12,640 nucleotides of DNA from contig CAKZKB010000402.1 of the NCBI GenBank assembly GCA_937121005.1, positions 1 to 12,640 of the forward strand. The letters run 5' to 3'. The position numbers and the translations under genes were made by a program. The notes below the pieces were generated by a model. The model was not told the DNA's origin and ran no database searches. It saw only the letters and a program-made list of their open reading frames with translations. Origin of the DNA: an uncultured cyanobacterium (GTDB lineage: Bacteria; Cyanobacteriota; Cyanobacteriia; Cyanobacteriales; Geitlerinemataceae). Below, one piece after another: positions 6,577-12,640 of the stretch. Position 1 is the stretch's first letter, and the number at the start of each line of letters is the position of its first letter.

Positions 6577-6597
6577 ACTGGTCACTGGTCACTGAAC
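6577..6597. repeat. STRR-like heptamers ACTGGTC overlapping a gene end
   Basis: ACTGGTC, ACTGGTC and ACTGAAC lie in tandem (6577-6583, 6584-6590, 6591-6597). The TGA stop of the minus-strand pyruvyl transferase gene (6584-6582) lies within the tract, and its last codons (FSDQ) are encoded by repeat units. Confidence 0.7.
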
Positions 6598-7706
6598 TTA
6601 CCGTATCCCAGTTGCGATCGCAACTCTTCTACAGCTTCCGCGACGCGATCGGGCTCGGTCACAAACCGACAAAAGGGTAACTCCTTCGTCCAGGCTTGGT
6701 AAAATTGCTCGTTCTTGTAATAAGAATTGGGCAAAAAGACGTGAGGAATACCGAGGATAACGCACAACAAATGACCGTGCAAGCGATTGGTGATAATGAG
6801 GTTGTAGCGCTTCAATTGGTAAATGCCGCTATGGAGAAAACTCCACGATCGCGAGTTGAATTGGGGAGCCGTATGGTTTTTCAAGTTCTCCGTATAAGGA
6901 CGATCGTTCAACCACGATCGCCGCGCTTTCCACTCTTGAGGAACGGCGATCCCGCGCATCCAACCATCGCGCAAAGCAGCCGCAATCGCGCGACGCACCA
7001 TCGATCGCGGATGTCCCATTTTCCAGCCAAAGGAAACCCAATCTTCCACATCTAAATTGGGGACTCCCAACGCAGACGGAGCAAAGCGATCGTCGAGCTC
7101 GCTATCTTCACGAAACAGGTATAAAATGCGATCGCGCTTCGGCGGCGCAATCTCGTCCAACCCCGGTACGTCCACCAACTGCAACGCCATATCGGGAGCC
7201 AAATACACCCGACAGTTGTGAAAATATTCGCAAGCGATTTGGTAGCTGATGCGATCGCGCACGAACAGGGTTAAATCGGGATGGTTGTTAAATATCTTGG
7301 CCGCCGCGATCGCATTTTCTTCGTGGCGAAAGCGCACCGTCTGCGGCAAAATAAAAATGGGACGATCGACGTAGCGATCGATAATTTCCTCCCGAAACTG
7401 TTGGAACTCCGGCCAGGTATCGCCCAAGTTGCCACCACCATTAAAGACGATCGGGGCATTTCCGGCCTGTTGCTCGAGCGATCGGGGCGAAAAGTTGGCA
7501 ATATCGGCCGCATAAGCAACATCGATATCCAACTCGTTGGTCAGATAAAAAAGACTGCCCAACCAAATCGAATGGTCGCCCAAATTCAGATAGTGAGGGT
7601 AGTCGAGCAAAGCGCACCGTTTGCCAATCGTGGTTAGCGGTTCCAAAGCGGCGTGCAAGCGTCCTTTGATAGTAGTAGGGGTTAGCACGAGGCTGGTCGC
7701 AGTCAT
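6582..7706 (-). CDS. Polysaccharide pyruvyl transferase family protein
   Basis: 374 residues with the landmarks of the family typified by CsaB and WcaK, which transfers pyruvate from phosphoenolpyruvate to sugars as a ketal. They are NLGDHSIWLG (41-50), the glycine-rich FNGGGNLGDTW (88-98), ILPQTVRF (119-126), FVRDR (148-152), LAPDMALQL (169-177), and TNRLHGHLLCVILGIP (306-321) followed by a YKNEQFYQAW tail. No signal peptide is seen, so it probably acts in the cytoplasm on exopolysaccharide or cell-wall polymer precursors. The ATG at 7704-7706 has a weak GAAG upstream, and a TACAAT hexamer (minus strand, 7723-7718) could be a -10 but sits very close to the start and lacks a -35. The C-terminus appears extended or altered by heptamer repeats. 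The gene is separated by 175 bases and a hairpin from the PEP-CTERM gene upstream. The acceptor sugar is unknown. Confidence 0.9.
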   Translation of the reverse strand: MTATSLVLTPTTIKGRLHAALEPLTTIGKRCALLDYPHYLNLGDHSIWLGSLFYLTNELDIDVAYAADIANFSPRSLEQQAGNAPIVFNGGGNLGDTWPEFQQFREEIIDRYVDRPIFILPQTVRFRHEENAIAAAKIFNNHPDLTLFVRDRISYQIACEYFHNCRVYLAPDMALQLVDVPGLDEIAPPKRDRILYLFREDSELDDRFAPSALGVPNLDVEDWVSFGWKMGHPRSMVRRAIAAALRDGWMRGIAVPQEWKARRSWLNDRPYTENLKNHTAPQFNSRSWSFLHSGIYQLKRYNLIITNRLHGHLLCVILGIPHVFLPNSYYKNEQFYQAWTKELPFCRFVTEPDRVAEAVEELRSQLGYGKFSDQ

Positions 7707-7800
7707 TTTATCTTCGTATTGTAGAGGTTAGATGCAAAAACGTCCGTACATCTTAGAGCGTCCTACCCCCAACGGAAACGGGAGATTCACCGAACCGTTA

Positions 7801-7830
7801 AGGTTGGGGAAGTGTAACTATCCCCAACCT
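7801..7830 (-). terminator. Strong hairpin downstream of the PEP-CTERM gene
   Basis: AGGTTGGGGA (7801-7810) and TCCCCAACCT (7821-7830) form a perfect 10-bp stem with a 10-base loop, 51 bases past the PEP-CTERM stop codon. The stem is stable, but in the minus direction only TTAACGGTT follows rather than a T run. Termination or transcript 3'-end protection is the likeliest role. Confidence 0.5.
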
Positions 7831-7881
7831 CAATACGGAACTTCATCAGATGCACCCAAATTCAGCAGCACTGGCCGCTGA

Positions 7882-8610
7882 CTAACGGCGACGCAACGCG
7901 CCGACACCACCCAGCATGGCAATCCCTAACAGCACAGAGGGCTCGGGAACCGGCATCGCTTCGGCTCCAGACACGCCAAAGTCGCTGTAGATGTAGTTTC
8001 CATCTTGGTTGGAGGTCAGCGTAACTTTGCTAACTTCCATATCTCCAAACGGATTGTGAATTCGGTAGGAACCGCCGCCAGTCGAGTCAGACTTGCTTAG
8101 CATCTCGACAATACCGCCCAAGCTCCATTCGGCCGTATCTTCATCGATGATGCTCAGGGTTCCCATCTTCTCACCTGCCGAAATTTTGGCAACTTCATCG
8201 ACAACATCGCCAAACGCTCCCTCTTGGTACAAGAAGCTGATGTCGATATATTTCCAGATGCTCGGGCCGGCAGTAGAGAGCATCAGGTGTTCGCCGTAAT
8301 CGATTTCTTGCAAAGAACCGTTGGGGTGCAAGTCGTCATAAATGCCGACCCCTTTGGTACCGTTGACTTCTTTGAGGCTCAACACCCCCGTGTCGGTGCT
8401 GAGGGTAATGCCGTCAGCAGTGGTGCACGAGGTTGTGGTGCTGATAGAGACTTCCGAGTTGTTGCTCAGCTGCTCGAGGGGAATATCCCCGCACTCGCCG
8501 AGATTGGTTCCGGTGGTGAAGTTGAAAGCGTTGGCAGGAGCGGCGATCGCGGCAACACTGCCCATAACAATGCTGGCCGCTGCCCATAAGCGTTGAAGTT
8601 GAATTTTCAT
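7882..8610 (-). CDS. PEP-CTERM sorting domain protein, probably surface or extracellular
   Basis: 242 residues with features at both ends and an unrecognised middle. The N-terminal signal peptide (MKIQLQRLW, then an alanine-rich core ending APANA) is probably cut after Ala28. The C-terminus has VPEP, a hydrophobic segment LLGIAMLGGVGAL and terminal RRR, the tripartite exosortase signal. Such proteins are exported, processed by exosortase and usually linked to exopolysaccharide. The mature part (Cys-containing GECGDI and TSCTTADG, then beta-rich sequence) matches no family I can name. The frame is open to 8658; ATG 8610 is chosen because it begins a proper signal peptide and the upstream 16 residues do not fit one. 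No ribosome binding site is evident. An exosortase gene is not in the window. An HLR1-like site lies 137 bases upstream. Confidence 0.9.
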   Translation of the reverse strand: MKIQLQRLWAAASIVMGSVAAIAAPANAFNFTTGTNLGECGDIPLEQLSNNSEVSISTTTSCTTADGITLSTDTGVLSLKEVNGTKGVGIYDDLHPNGSLQEIDYGEHLMLSTAGPSIWKYIDISFLYQEGAFGDVVDEVAKISAGEKMGTLSIIDEDTAEWSLGGIVEMLSKSDSTGGGSYRIHNPFGDMEVSKVTLTSNQDGNYIYSDFGVSGAEAMPVPEPSVLLGIAMLGGVGALRRR

Positions 8611-8640
8611 CAATCTATACCCCAGTGTAGTTAGGATTTG

Positions 8641-8693
8641 ACGAGCGTCCCCACCCAAACGGTGTCATTCTTCGACGGGTAGGTATCGCTCGT
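8641..8693 (-). other. Imperfect long hairpin in the leader region of the PEP-CTERM gene
   Basis: ACGAGCG (8641-8647) pairs with CGCTCGT (8687-8693), and the inner CCCACCC and GGGTAGG extend the stem imperfectly. It lies 31 bases upstream of the ATG. It could be an RNA leader structure or an operator; nothing further distinguishes these. Confidence 0.3.
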
Positions 8694-8746
8694 TCTATTT
8701 ATCTCTCTGGTGAAACCGGGAGTTTTTACGTGAAATGCCCGATATT

Positions 8747-8764
8747 GTTACAAAAGTTTACAGT
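8747..8764 (+). promoter_or_regulatory. HLR1-like direct repeat (candidate RpaB site)
   Basis: GTTACAAA-AG-TTTACAGT matches the high-light regulatory 1 consensus (G/T)TTACA(T/A)(T/A)NN(G/T)TTACA(T/A)(T/A) at every fixed position except one (G at 8763). RpaB, the response regulator partnered with NblS, binds such sites. It lies between the PBP stop and the PEP-CTERM start and would act on the latter. Confidence 0.4.
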
Positions 8765-8813
8765 CGCCACCGGAAATCGCCGTTTTCGGGGTCGTCTTGA
8801 TGTTGTGATGGCA

Positions 8814-11060
8814 TCAGCGAATGACTTCTTCCATATAATCTTGCCACACGCTGGCGGCCTGGGCGCTGCTACCGTAGGTGGGAGAGTTGTCATCGTTACC
8901 CAACCACACCCCCGAGACGATCGACTGTTGGGGAACGTAACCGATAAACCACAGATCGACCCCATCGTTAGTCGTCCCCGTTTTCCCGGCTTCTCCAACT
9001 CCTAAAGAAGCACTCGTTCCCGTTCCTCCACTAACGACTCCTTGCAACATTTGCGTCATGGTACGGGCAACTCCAGGCTCGACAACCTGTTGCGGGTTGT
9101 ACATCTGTTCGTAGTCGTAAATCAGGCGACAAGTGCGCCAGTCGTTATAATTTTCGCAGTCGCTACTATCCCAAATTCTGCGAATGGCGTGGGGTTTTTC
9201 GTACACGCCTTGGTTAGCTAAAACAGCGAACGCCCCGGTCATTTCTAACAAGGTGACTTCACTTTGTCCTAACACCAAACCGGGCACCGGATTGAGGTCG
9301 GAAGTCACTCCCATTCTCCGGGCCGTGCGTACTACTGACCCCAATCCTACATCTTGCGCCACCCGCAGGGCAATGGAGTTTTCTGATTGTACCAATCCCC
9401 GATACAAATCCGCACTGCCGCTCGTCCGTTCGCAGCCGCGAAAGGCTTGTCCGCGCCAAGTAATGGGGGCACAAGTGTAGGTTTGTCCGGGGGAAATTCC
9501 TTGTTCTAAGGCTGCGGTGTAAGCGAAGATTTTAAAGGTCGATCCGGGTTGGCGTAGGGCTTGAGTTGCCCGATTAAATTGGCTGTCGCTGTAGTCTTCT
9601 CCTCCCGTCATGGCAATGATTTCGCCATTGCTACTGTTGAGGGTGACGATCGCCCCTTGTTCGTAACCCGTACCGCGATCGATCCCCGATTCCAAGGCGG
9701 TTTCGGCCTCAGTTTGCAAGCGCGGATCGAGACCGGTTTCAATGATAAAATTGCCCTCATTGGCGACATCGCCGAGCAACTCCTCGAGTTCGACGAAAAC
9801 GTAGTTATAAAAGTAGGGGGCGATCGTCCCTTCTAAAATCTCCTTGGCTTTCGGGTTCACTTGTAACACAGAACGGCGGGCGCGGTTGGCTTCTTCTGCC
9901 GAAACCATACCCATTTGCTGCATTCGCCCTAAGACCAAATTGCGCGACTCGATGGCCAAATCGTAGTTTGTCACCGGGTTAAAGTTATTCGGTGCGGGCA
10001 ACATTCCCACCAATGTCGCTGCTTCAGAAAGCGACAGTTCTCGCGCCGATCTGCCGAAATAAAACTGGGCTGCATCCTCGAAACCATAGAGATCGATGCC
10101 CAAATAAACTCGATTCAAATAGGCGAGCAAAATCTCATCTTTGCTGTAAAATGTTTCTAGCTTCAAAGCGACGATCGCTTCGCGAACTTTGCGCCCTAAC
10201 GAGTCTTCCGTGCCCACGTAATCGCGATACAAACTGCGAGCCACTTGCTGGCTGATGGTACTCGCCCCCTGACGAATATCGCCGCCGCGAAAATTCACCG
10301 CCAGCGCCCTTAAAATGCCGATGGGATCGACTCCAAAATGCCAGTTAAACCGACTGTCTTCGGAAGCGACAACGGCTTTGGGTAAGTATCCACCAAATTC
10401 GGTCAACCGCTTCCATTCCACGTGAGAAGTATTGTAAGGTTCGCGCAGTGTGGTTTCGCCTTCGCGAGAATAGACGACAACGGGGCCGTTTTGGGAGTAA
10501 GGTAAAGGACGAACTTGGAACTTCGTCCACTCGATCGCCACGAACAAACCCGCCAGCAACATAACGCCACTGGTTCCATAAATTCCCCAGCGAAAACCGC
10601 GCACGTACCAAGGTGGCGGATCCCAAAATTCCACGCGCACGCCGTTGGCGAGTTCGGGCGGCCCTAATGTGAGGACATCGCCGTGATACAATTCTAATTT
10701 CGGGAGTCGCCGTTTGCCGCGATAAATACCGTTGGTGGATTTTTCGTCTTGAATGGTAAAAGTGGGGCGACGCTGGCGACTGTCGCGAGACAAAGAGAGG
10801 TGAACTTGGCTGACAAGAGGGTTGGGAACGACGATATCGCTGGCTTTTGACGATCGCCCCAACAAGTAGCGATCGCCCAACAAGGGATATTCTTTTGGGG
10901 TGTCGCTGTCTTCGTTCCAGACAAGCAGTTTGGGCACGCGCGTCTGGGGTTTGAGTACCAGTTGCGAAAAGTTGGCGCGCGTATGTTGGAACAGTTGCGA
11001 AACTTGCCCCAGTAAGGTTTTTGGCGGTGGGTTGTTGGGCGGTGGCGGTGATGGAGACAT
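8814..11060 (-). CDS. Class A penicillin-binding protein with N-terminal FHA domain
   Basis: 748-residue bifunctional peptidoglycan synthase. A proline-rich start precedes a forkhead-associated domain (about 62-135: LLGRS at 66-70, VSQVHLSL, STNGIYRG), the phosphothreonine-binding fold, placed in the cytoplasm. One membrane helix follows (about 158-176). The GT51 glycosyltransferase domain has catalytic Glu234 in ASEDSRFNWHFGVD and QGASTISQQ (264-272). The transpeptidase domain has STFK (Ser507, Lys510), SEN (559-561) and KTGT (693-696), so both activities look intact. ATG 11058-11060 begins the protein 25 bases after the phosphatase gene stops, so the two are probably one operon; no ribosome binding site is seen. 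An FHA domain on a PBP implies control by Ser/Thr phosphorylation. FHA-PBPs occur in other cyanobacteria; the phosphorylated partner is unknown. Confidence 0.95.
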   Translation of the reverse strand: MSPSPPPPNNPPPKTLLGQVSQLFQHTRANFSQLVLKPQTRVPKLLVWNEDSDTPKEYPLLGDRYLLGRSSKASDIVVPNPLVSQVHLSLSRDSRQRRPTFTIQDEKSTNGIYRGKRRLPKLELYHGDVLTLGPPELANGVRVEFWDPPPWYVRGFRWGIYGTSGVMLLAGLFVAIEWTKFQVRPLPYSQNGPVVVYSREGETTLREPYNTSHVEWKRLTEFGGYLPKAVVASEDSRFNWHFGVDPIGILRALAVNFRGGDIRQGASTISQQVARSLYRDYVGTEDSLGRKVREAIVALKLETFYSKDEILLAYLNRVYLGIDLYGFEDAAQFYFGRSARELSLSEAATLVGMLPAPNNFNPVTNYDLAIESRNLVLGRMQQMGMVSAEEANRARRSVLQVNPKAKEILEGTIAPYFYNYVFVELEELLGDVANEGNFIIETGLDPRLQTEAETALESGIDRGTGYEQGAIVTLNSSNGEIIAMTGGEDYSDSQFNRATQALRQPGSTFKIFAYTAALEQGISPGQTYTCAPITWRGQAFRGCERTSGSADLYRGLVQSENSIALRVAQDVGLGSVVRTARRMGVTSDLNPVPGLVLGQSEVTLLEMTGAFAVLANQGVYEKPHAIRRIWDSSDCENYNDWRTCRLIYDYEQMYNPQQVVEPGVARTMTQMLQGVVSGGTGTSASLGVGEAGKTGTTNDGVDLWFIGYVPQQSIVSGVWLGNDDNSPTYGSSAQAASVWQDYMEEVIR

Positions 11061-11085
11061 CGCGATCGGAACGGTTGGGTCAATG

Positions 11086-11925
11086 TTATCGCGATCGCGG
11101 GCGCGGAAACAATCGTTCTAAACTCTTTCGCAGTCCGCGATGGGGATAAATATCGGGTTTTTTGCTCCAGACCAATTCTAACACGCGATCGTAAGGCCGG
11201 TGGGAATATTTGTAAAAGCAATAGGCAACTGCGATCGAACCGCTACGTCCGATCCCGGCGCGACAGTTGAGCAAAATCTTCTGTTTTCCGGCTTTCAGTT
11301 GCGCGTCGATCCACAGGATGGCGGCGGTAATTATATCGTCAGAAATGGGGTTTTGGGATCCGTCTGTCGTGCCGAGTTTCTTGTAGGCGATCGCGGCTTC
11401 CGGTGGAAAAGAAAGCGTCAATTCTTCGGCTAAGTTGAGAACGGCATCAATTCCCAACTCGGGCGATCGCGATGCGGCGATAAAATTGCCGACAAAAATA
11501 TTGGGCAGAATTTCTACCAAGTTCGGGCCTTGCGTCCACGCCATTCCTAGCGACGGCGGTTCGATTTTTAGATGTCCGTTTTCGCTCAATTCACCCGCCC
11601 AACAGAAGCGATCGTCTCCATTTTTCAACCCCACTCGATAAGTGAATTCGTACTCTCCTTCGCCAGTGGGCATAAACGATCCTTGAAACACAAAAATATC
11701 GCCGTCTTCCGTTCTCTGGTAGGGTAAATCGATGCCATACCAGCGACCATCGCTACTAAACTTACTTAGCGCATTCGTCCAAAGTTGCACCTGCAACTGT
11801 TGGCGATCGACCAAACTCTTCAGCTTCACGGTGGCTCCAAACTGCTCGAGCATATAGAGCGATCGATAGTCGCCTAACGGTGGGTAAACTTCAACGATTT
11901 GGGCAAATCTGTCTGACAAACTCAT
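11086..11925 (-). CDS. Dual-specificity-type protein phosphatase with N-terminal beta-rich domain
   Basis: 279 residues. The C-terminal half (about 135-275) is a dual-specificity phosphatase fold. NIFVGNFIAA and DAVLNLAEE open the domain, a likely general acid is Asp188, and the P-loop is NCRAGIGRSGS with nucleophile Cys221 and Arg227. The residue before the Cys is Asn220 instead of the near-universal His. The N-terminal 120 residues (QVQLWTN, DGRWYGIDLP, GEYEFTYRV) look like a beta-sandwich of the CBM20/CBM48 sort; this architecture recalls the plant and animal glucan phosphatases SEX4 and laforin. The substrate could therefore be phosphoprotein or phosphoglucan. ATG 11923-11925 has AAGGA three bases upstream. 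It is the first gene of a probable operon with the FHA-PBP. The N-terminal domain assignment is tentative. Confidence 0.85.
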   Translation of the reverse strand: MSLSDRFAQIVEVYPPLGDYRSLYMLEQFGATVKLKSLVDRQQLQVQLWTNALSKFSSDGRWYGIDLPYQRTEDGDIFVFQGSFMPTGEGEYEFTYRVGLKNGDDRFCWAGELSENGHLKIEPPSLGMAWTQGPNLVEILPNIFVGNFIAASRSPELGIDAVLNLAEELTLSFPPEAAIAYKKLGTTDGSQNPISDDIITAAILWIDAQLKAGKQKILLNCRAGIGRSGSIAVAYCFYKYSHRPYDRVLELVWSKKPDIYPHRGLRKSLERLFPRPRSR

Positions 11926-11944
11926 CTGTCCTTTTTGGGTTCTT

Positions 11945-12028
11945 TTACAAAATTTCGTTGGGATCGATGCCGAGTTCTTGCAGGTTTTGCTCTAACTATC
12001 TATCGCGGTTGTATTTAAGCATCAGCAT
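11945..12028 (-). pseudogene. Remnant of a small-gene C-terminus with an in-frame stop
   Basis: On the minus strand the frame from ATG at 12028 reads MLMLKYNRDR, a TAG (11998-11996), then LEQNLQELGIDPNEIL and TAA (11947-11945). The ending LQELGIDPNEI resembles C-terminal tails of cyanobacterial Uma2-family (DUF820) proteins as I recall them. The TAG would be Gln if it were CAG, consistent with a single transition in a decaying gene. The frame stays open further upstream to about 12060. It ends 19 bases before the phosphatase start. The identity is uncertain. The rest of the 11926-12255 spacer holds an AT-rich repeat and the chlP upstream region. Confidence 0.35.
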
Positions 12029-12081
12029 CGAGCGGAACGCACCAAACCTATTGTAACTGAAACTTGAAAAGGATAAGGCCA

Positions 12082-12111
12082 TTTTGAATTTTTAATTGAT
12101 AATTTTTAATT
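12082..12111. repeat. AT-rich intergenic repeat, second copy of the family at 5111-5163
   Basis: The 16-mer TTTTGAATTTTTAATT at 12082-12097 is identical to 5134-5149. AATTTTTAATT occurs twice here (12087-12097 and 12101-12111) separated by GAT. Both locations are spacers, so this is a dispersed element and not part of a gene. Confidence 0.55.
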
Positions 12112-12205
12112 CCCGCTAGGGCGGAGGGGCCGATCGCCCAAATGTGTCGTTTTGTTACGGATTGTTGCGTTGCGTCACGATCGCGGCCACCCCGGCCCCA
12201 GACCG

Positions 12206-12214
12206 TGCTACCAT
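12206..12214 (+). promoter_or_regulatory. Possible extended -10 element upstream of chlP
   Basis: TGCTACCAT (12206-12214) matches the extended -10 form TGnTAnnnT and would start transcription about 30-35 bases before the TTG start. No recognisable -35 lies at the right distance, so the call is weak. Confidence 0.22.
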
Positions 12215-12241
12215 CACCCTTTGAAAGTCGCAAATCTCATT

Positions 12242-12247
12242 GAGGAG
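12242..12247 (+). promoter_or_regulatory. Ribosome binding site GAGGAG that fixes the chlP TTG start
   Basis: GAGGAG lies 8 bases before the TTG at 12256-12258. An in-frame TGA at 12241-12243 rules out any earlier start, and this is the strongest Shine-Dalgarno sequence noted in the window. Confidence 0.85.
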
Positions 12248-12255
12248 AAAGAGCC

Positions 12256-12640
12256 TTGGGACTACGGGTTGCAGTTGTGGGAGCGGGGCCGGCTGGCTCT
12301 TCCACCGCCGAAACACTGGTGAAAGCGGGTATCGAAACCTATCTGTTCGAGCGCAAGTTGGATAACGCCAAGCCCTGCGGTGGCGCGATTCCCTTGTGCA
12401 TGGTGAGCGAGTTCGATTTGCCACCAGAAATCGTCGATCGGCAAGTTCGCAAAATGAAGATGATCTCGCCGTCGAACATCGAAGTCGATTTAGGCTTGGA
12501 ACGAGACGACGAATACATCGGAATGTGCCGTCGGGAAGTTCTCGATGGGTTCTTGCGCGATCGCGCTCATAAGTTGGGAGCCAATTTAATCAACGGCACA
12601 GTACATAAAGTCGATATTCCCAGTGGCAATAGCGACCCTT
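12256..12640 (+). CDS. chlP: Geranylgeranyl reductase ChlP, N-terminal part (3' end outside window)
   Basis: FAD-dependent reductase that saturates geranylgeranyl groups to phytyl for chlorophyll a, and to phytyl diphosphate for tocopherol and phylloquinone. The frame is open from 12256 to the window end (128 codons) without a stop. Residues 3-18 (LRVAVVGAGPAGSSTA) are the Rossmann dinucleotide-binding strand with GxGxxG. YLFERKLDNAKPCGGAIPLC (about 29-48) holds the acidic residue that holds the FAD ribose and the family signature KPCGGAIP. MISPSN and CRREVLDGFLRDRA follow as in known ChlP proteins. The start is TTG 12256, since TGA at 12241 closes the frame upstream and GAGGAG is correctly spaced; GTG 12277 would cut into the FAD motif. 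It is divergent from the phosphatase/PBP operon. Confidence 0.95.
   Translation, partial: MGLRVAVVGAGPAGSSTAETLVKAGIETYLFERKLDNAKPCGGAIPLCMVSEFDLPPEIVDRQVRKMKMISPSNIEVDLGLERDDEYIGMCRREVLDGFLRDRAHKLGANLINGTVHKVDIPSGNSDP

Noticed and set aside
10694..11221. 175-codon minus-strand frame across the PBP/phosphatase junction
   Set aside because: It is a shifted-frame shadow: the PBP FHA domain and the phosphatase P-loop are both encoded in other frames of the same strand.

Overview
The window is cyanobacterial chromosome. The palindromic octamer GCGATCGC (HIP1) recurs dozens of times. Two genes are diagnostic of cyanobacteria or plastids: the NblS/Hik33 sensor kinase and the geranylgeranyl reductase ChlP. 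Heptamer and hairpin intergenic repeats and a PEP-CTERM protein fit a filamentous or otherwise morphologically complex lineage; I cannot name the genus. Two genes run off the window: ftsH lacks its 5' part on the left and chlP lacks its 3' part on the right.

Left third (1-5030). The C-terminal half of an FtsH membrane protease converges on a two-gene minus-strand cassette. The cassette is a PemK/MazF-type toxin overlapping an upstream gene that carries a cyAbrB-like domain and looks like its antitoxin. A non-coding stretch containing an apparent minus-strand gene remnant (1875-2048) follows. Then come a HAD-IIB phosphatase of the mannosyl-3-phosphoglycerate phosphatase family and, 15 bases on and in the same frame, nblS, the conserved light/stress sensor histidine kinase.

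Middle (5031-7706). A repeat-rich spacer precedes a secreted TPR protein with an acidic linker that contains an exact-looking 57-base tandem duplication. The spacer after it (6295-6581) carries two short tandem repeat tracts and several inverted repeats. It separates the TPR gene from a convergent polysaccharide pyruvyl transferase family gene.

Right third (7707-12640). On the minus strand, in transcription order, lie a dual-specificity phosphatase with an N-terminal beta-rich domain, an FHA-domain class A penicillin-binding protein 25 bases downstream, and a PEP-CTERM surface protein. An HLR1-like direct repeat, the kind of site bound by RpaB (the regulator partnered with NblS), lies upstream of the PEP-CTERM gene. 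A 330-base spacer with a second gene remnant and an AT-rich repeat leads to divergent chlP, read from a TTG start behind a strong ribosome binding site.

The two most interesting arrangements are the cyAbrB-like/PemK toxin-antitoxin pair and the phosphatase/FHA-PBP pair. In the second, a phosphate-removing enzyme is encoded next to a cell-wall synthase that carries a phosphothreonine-binding domain.
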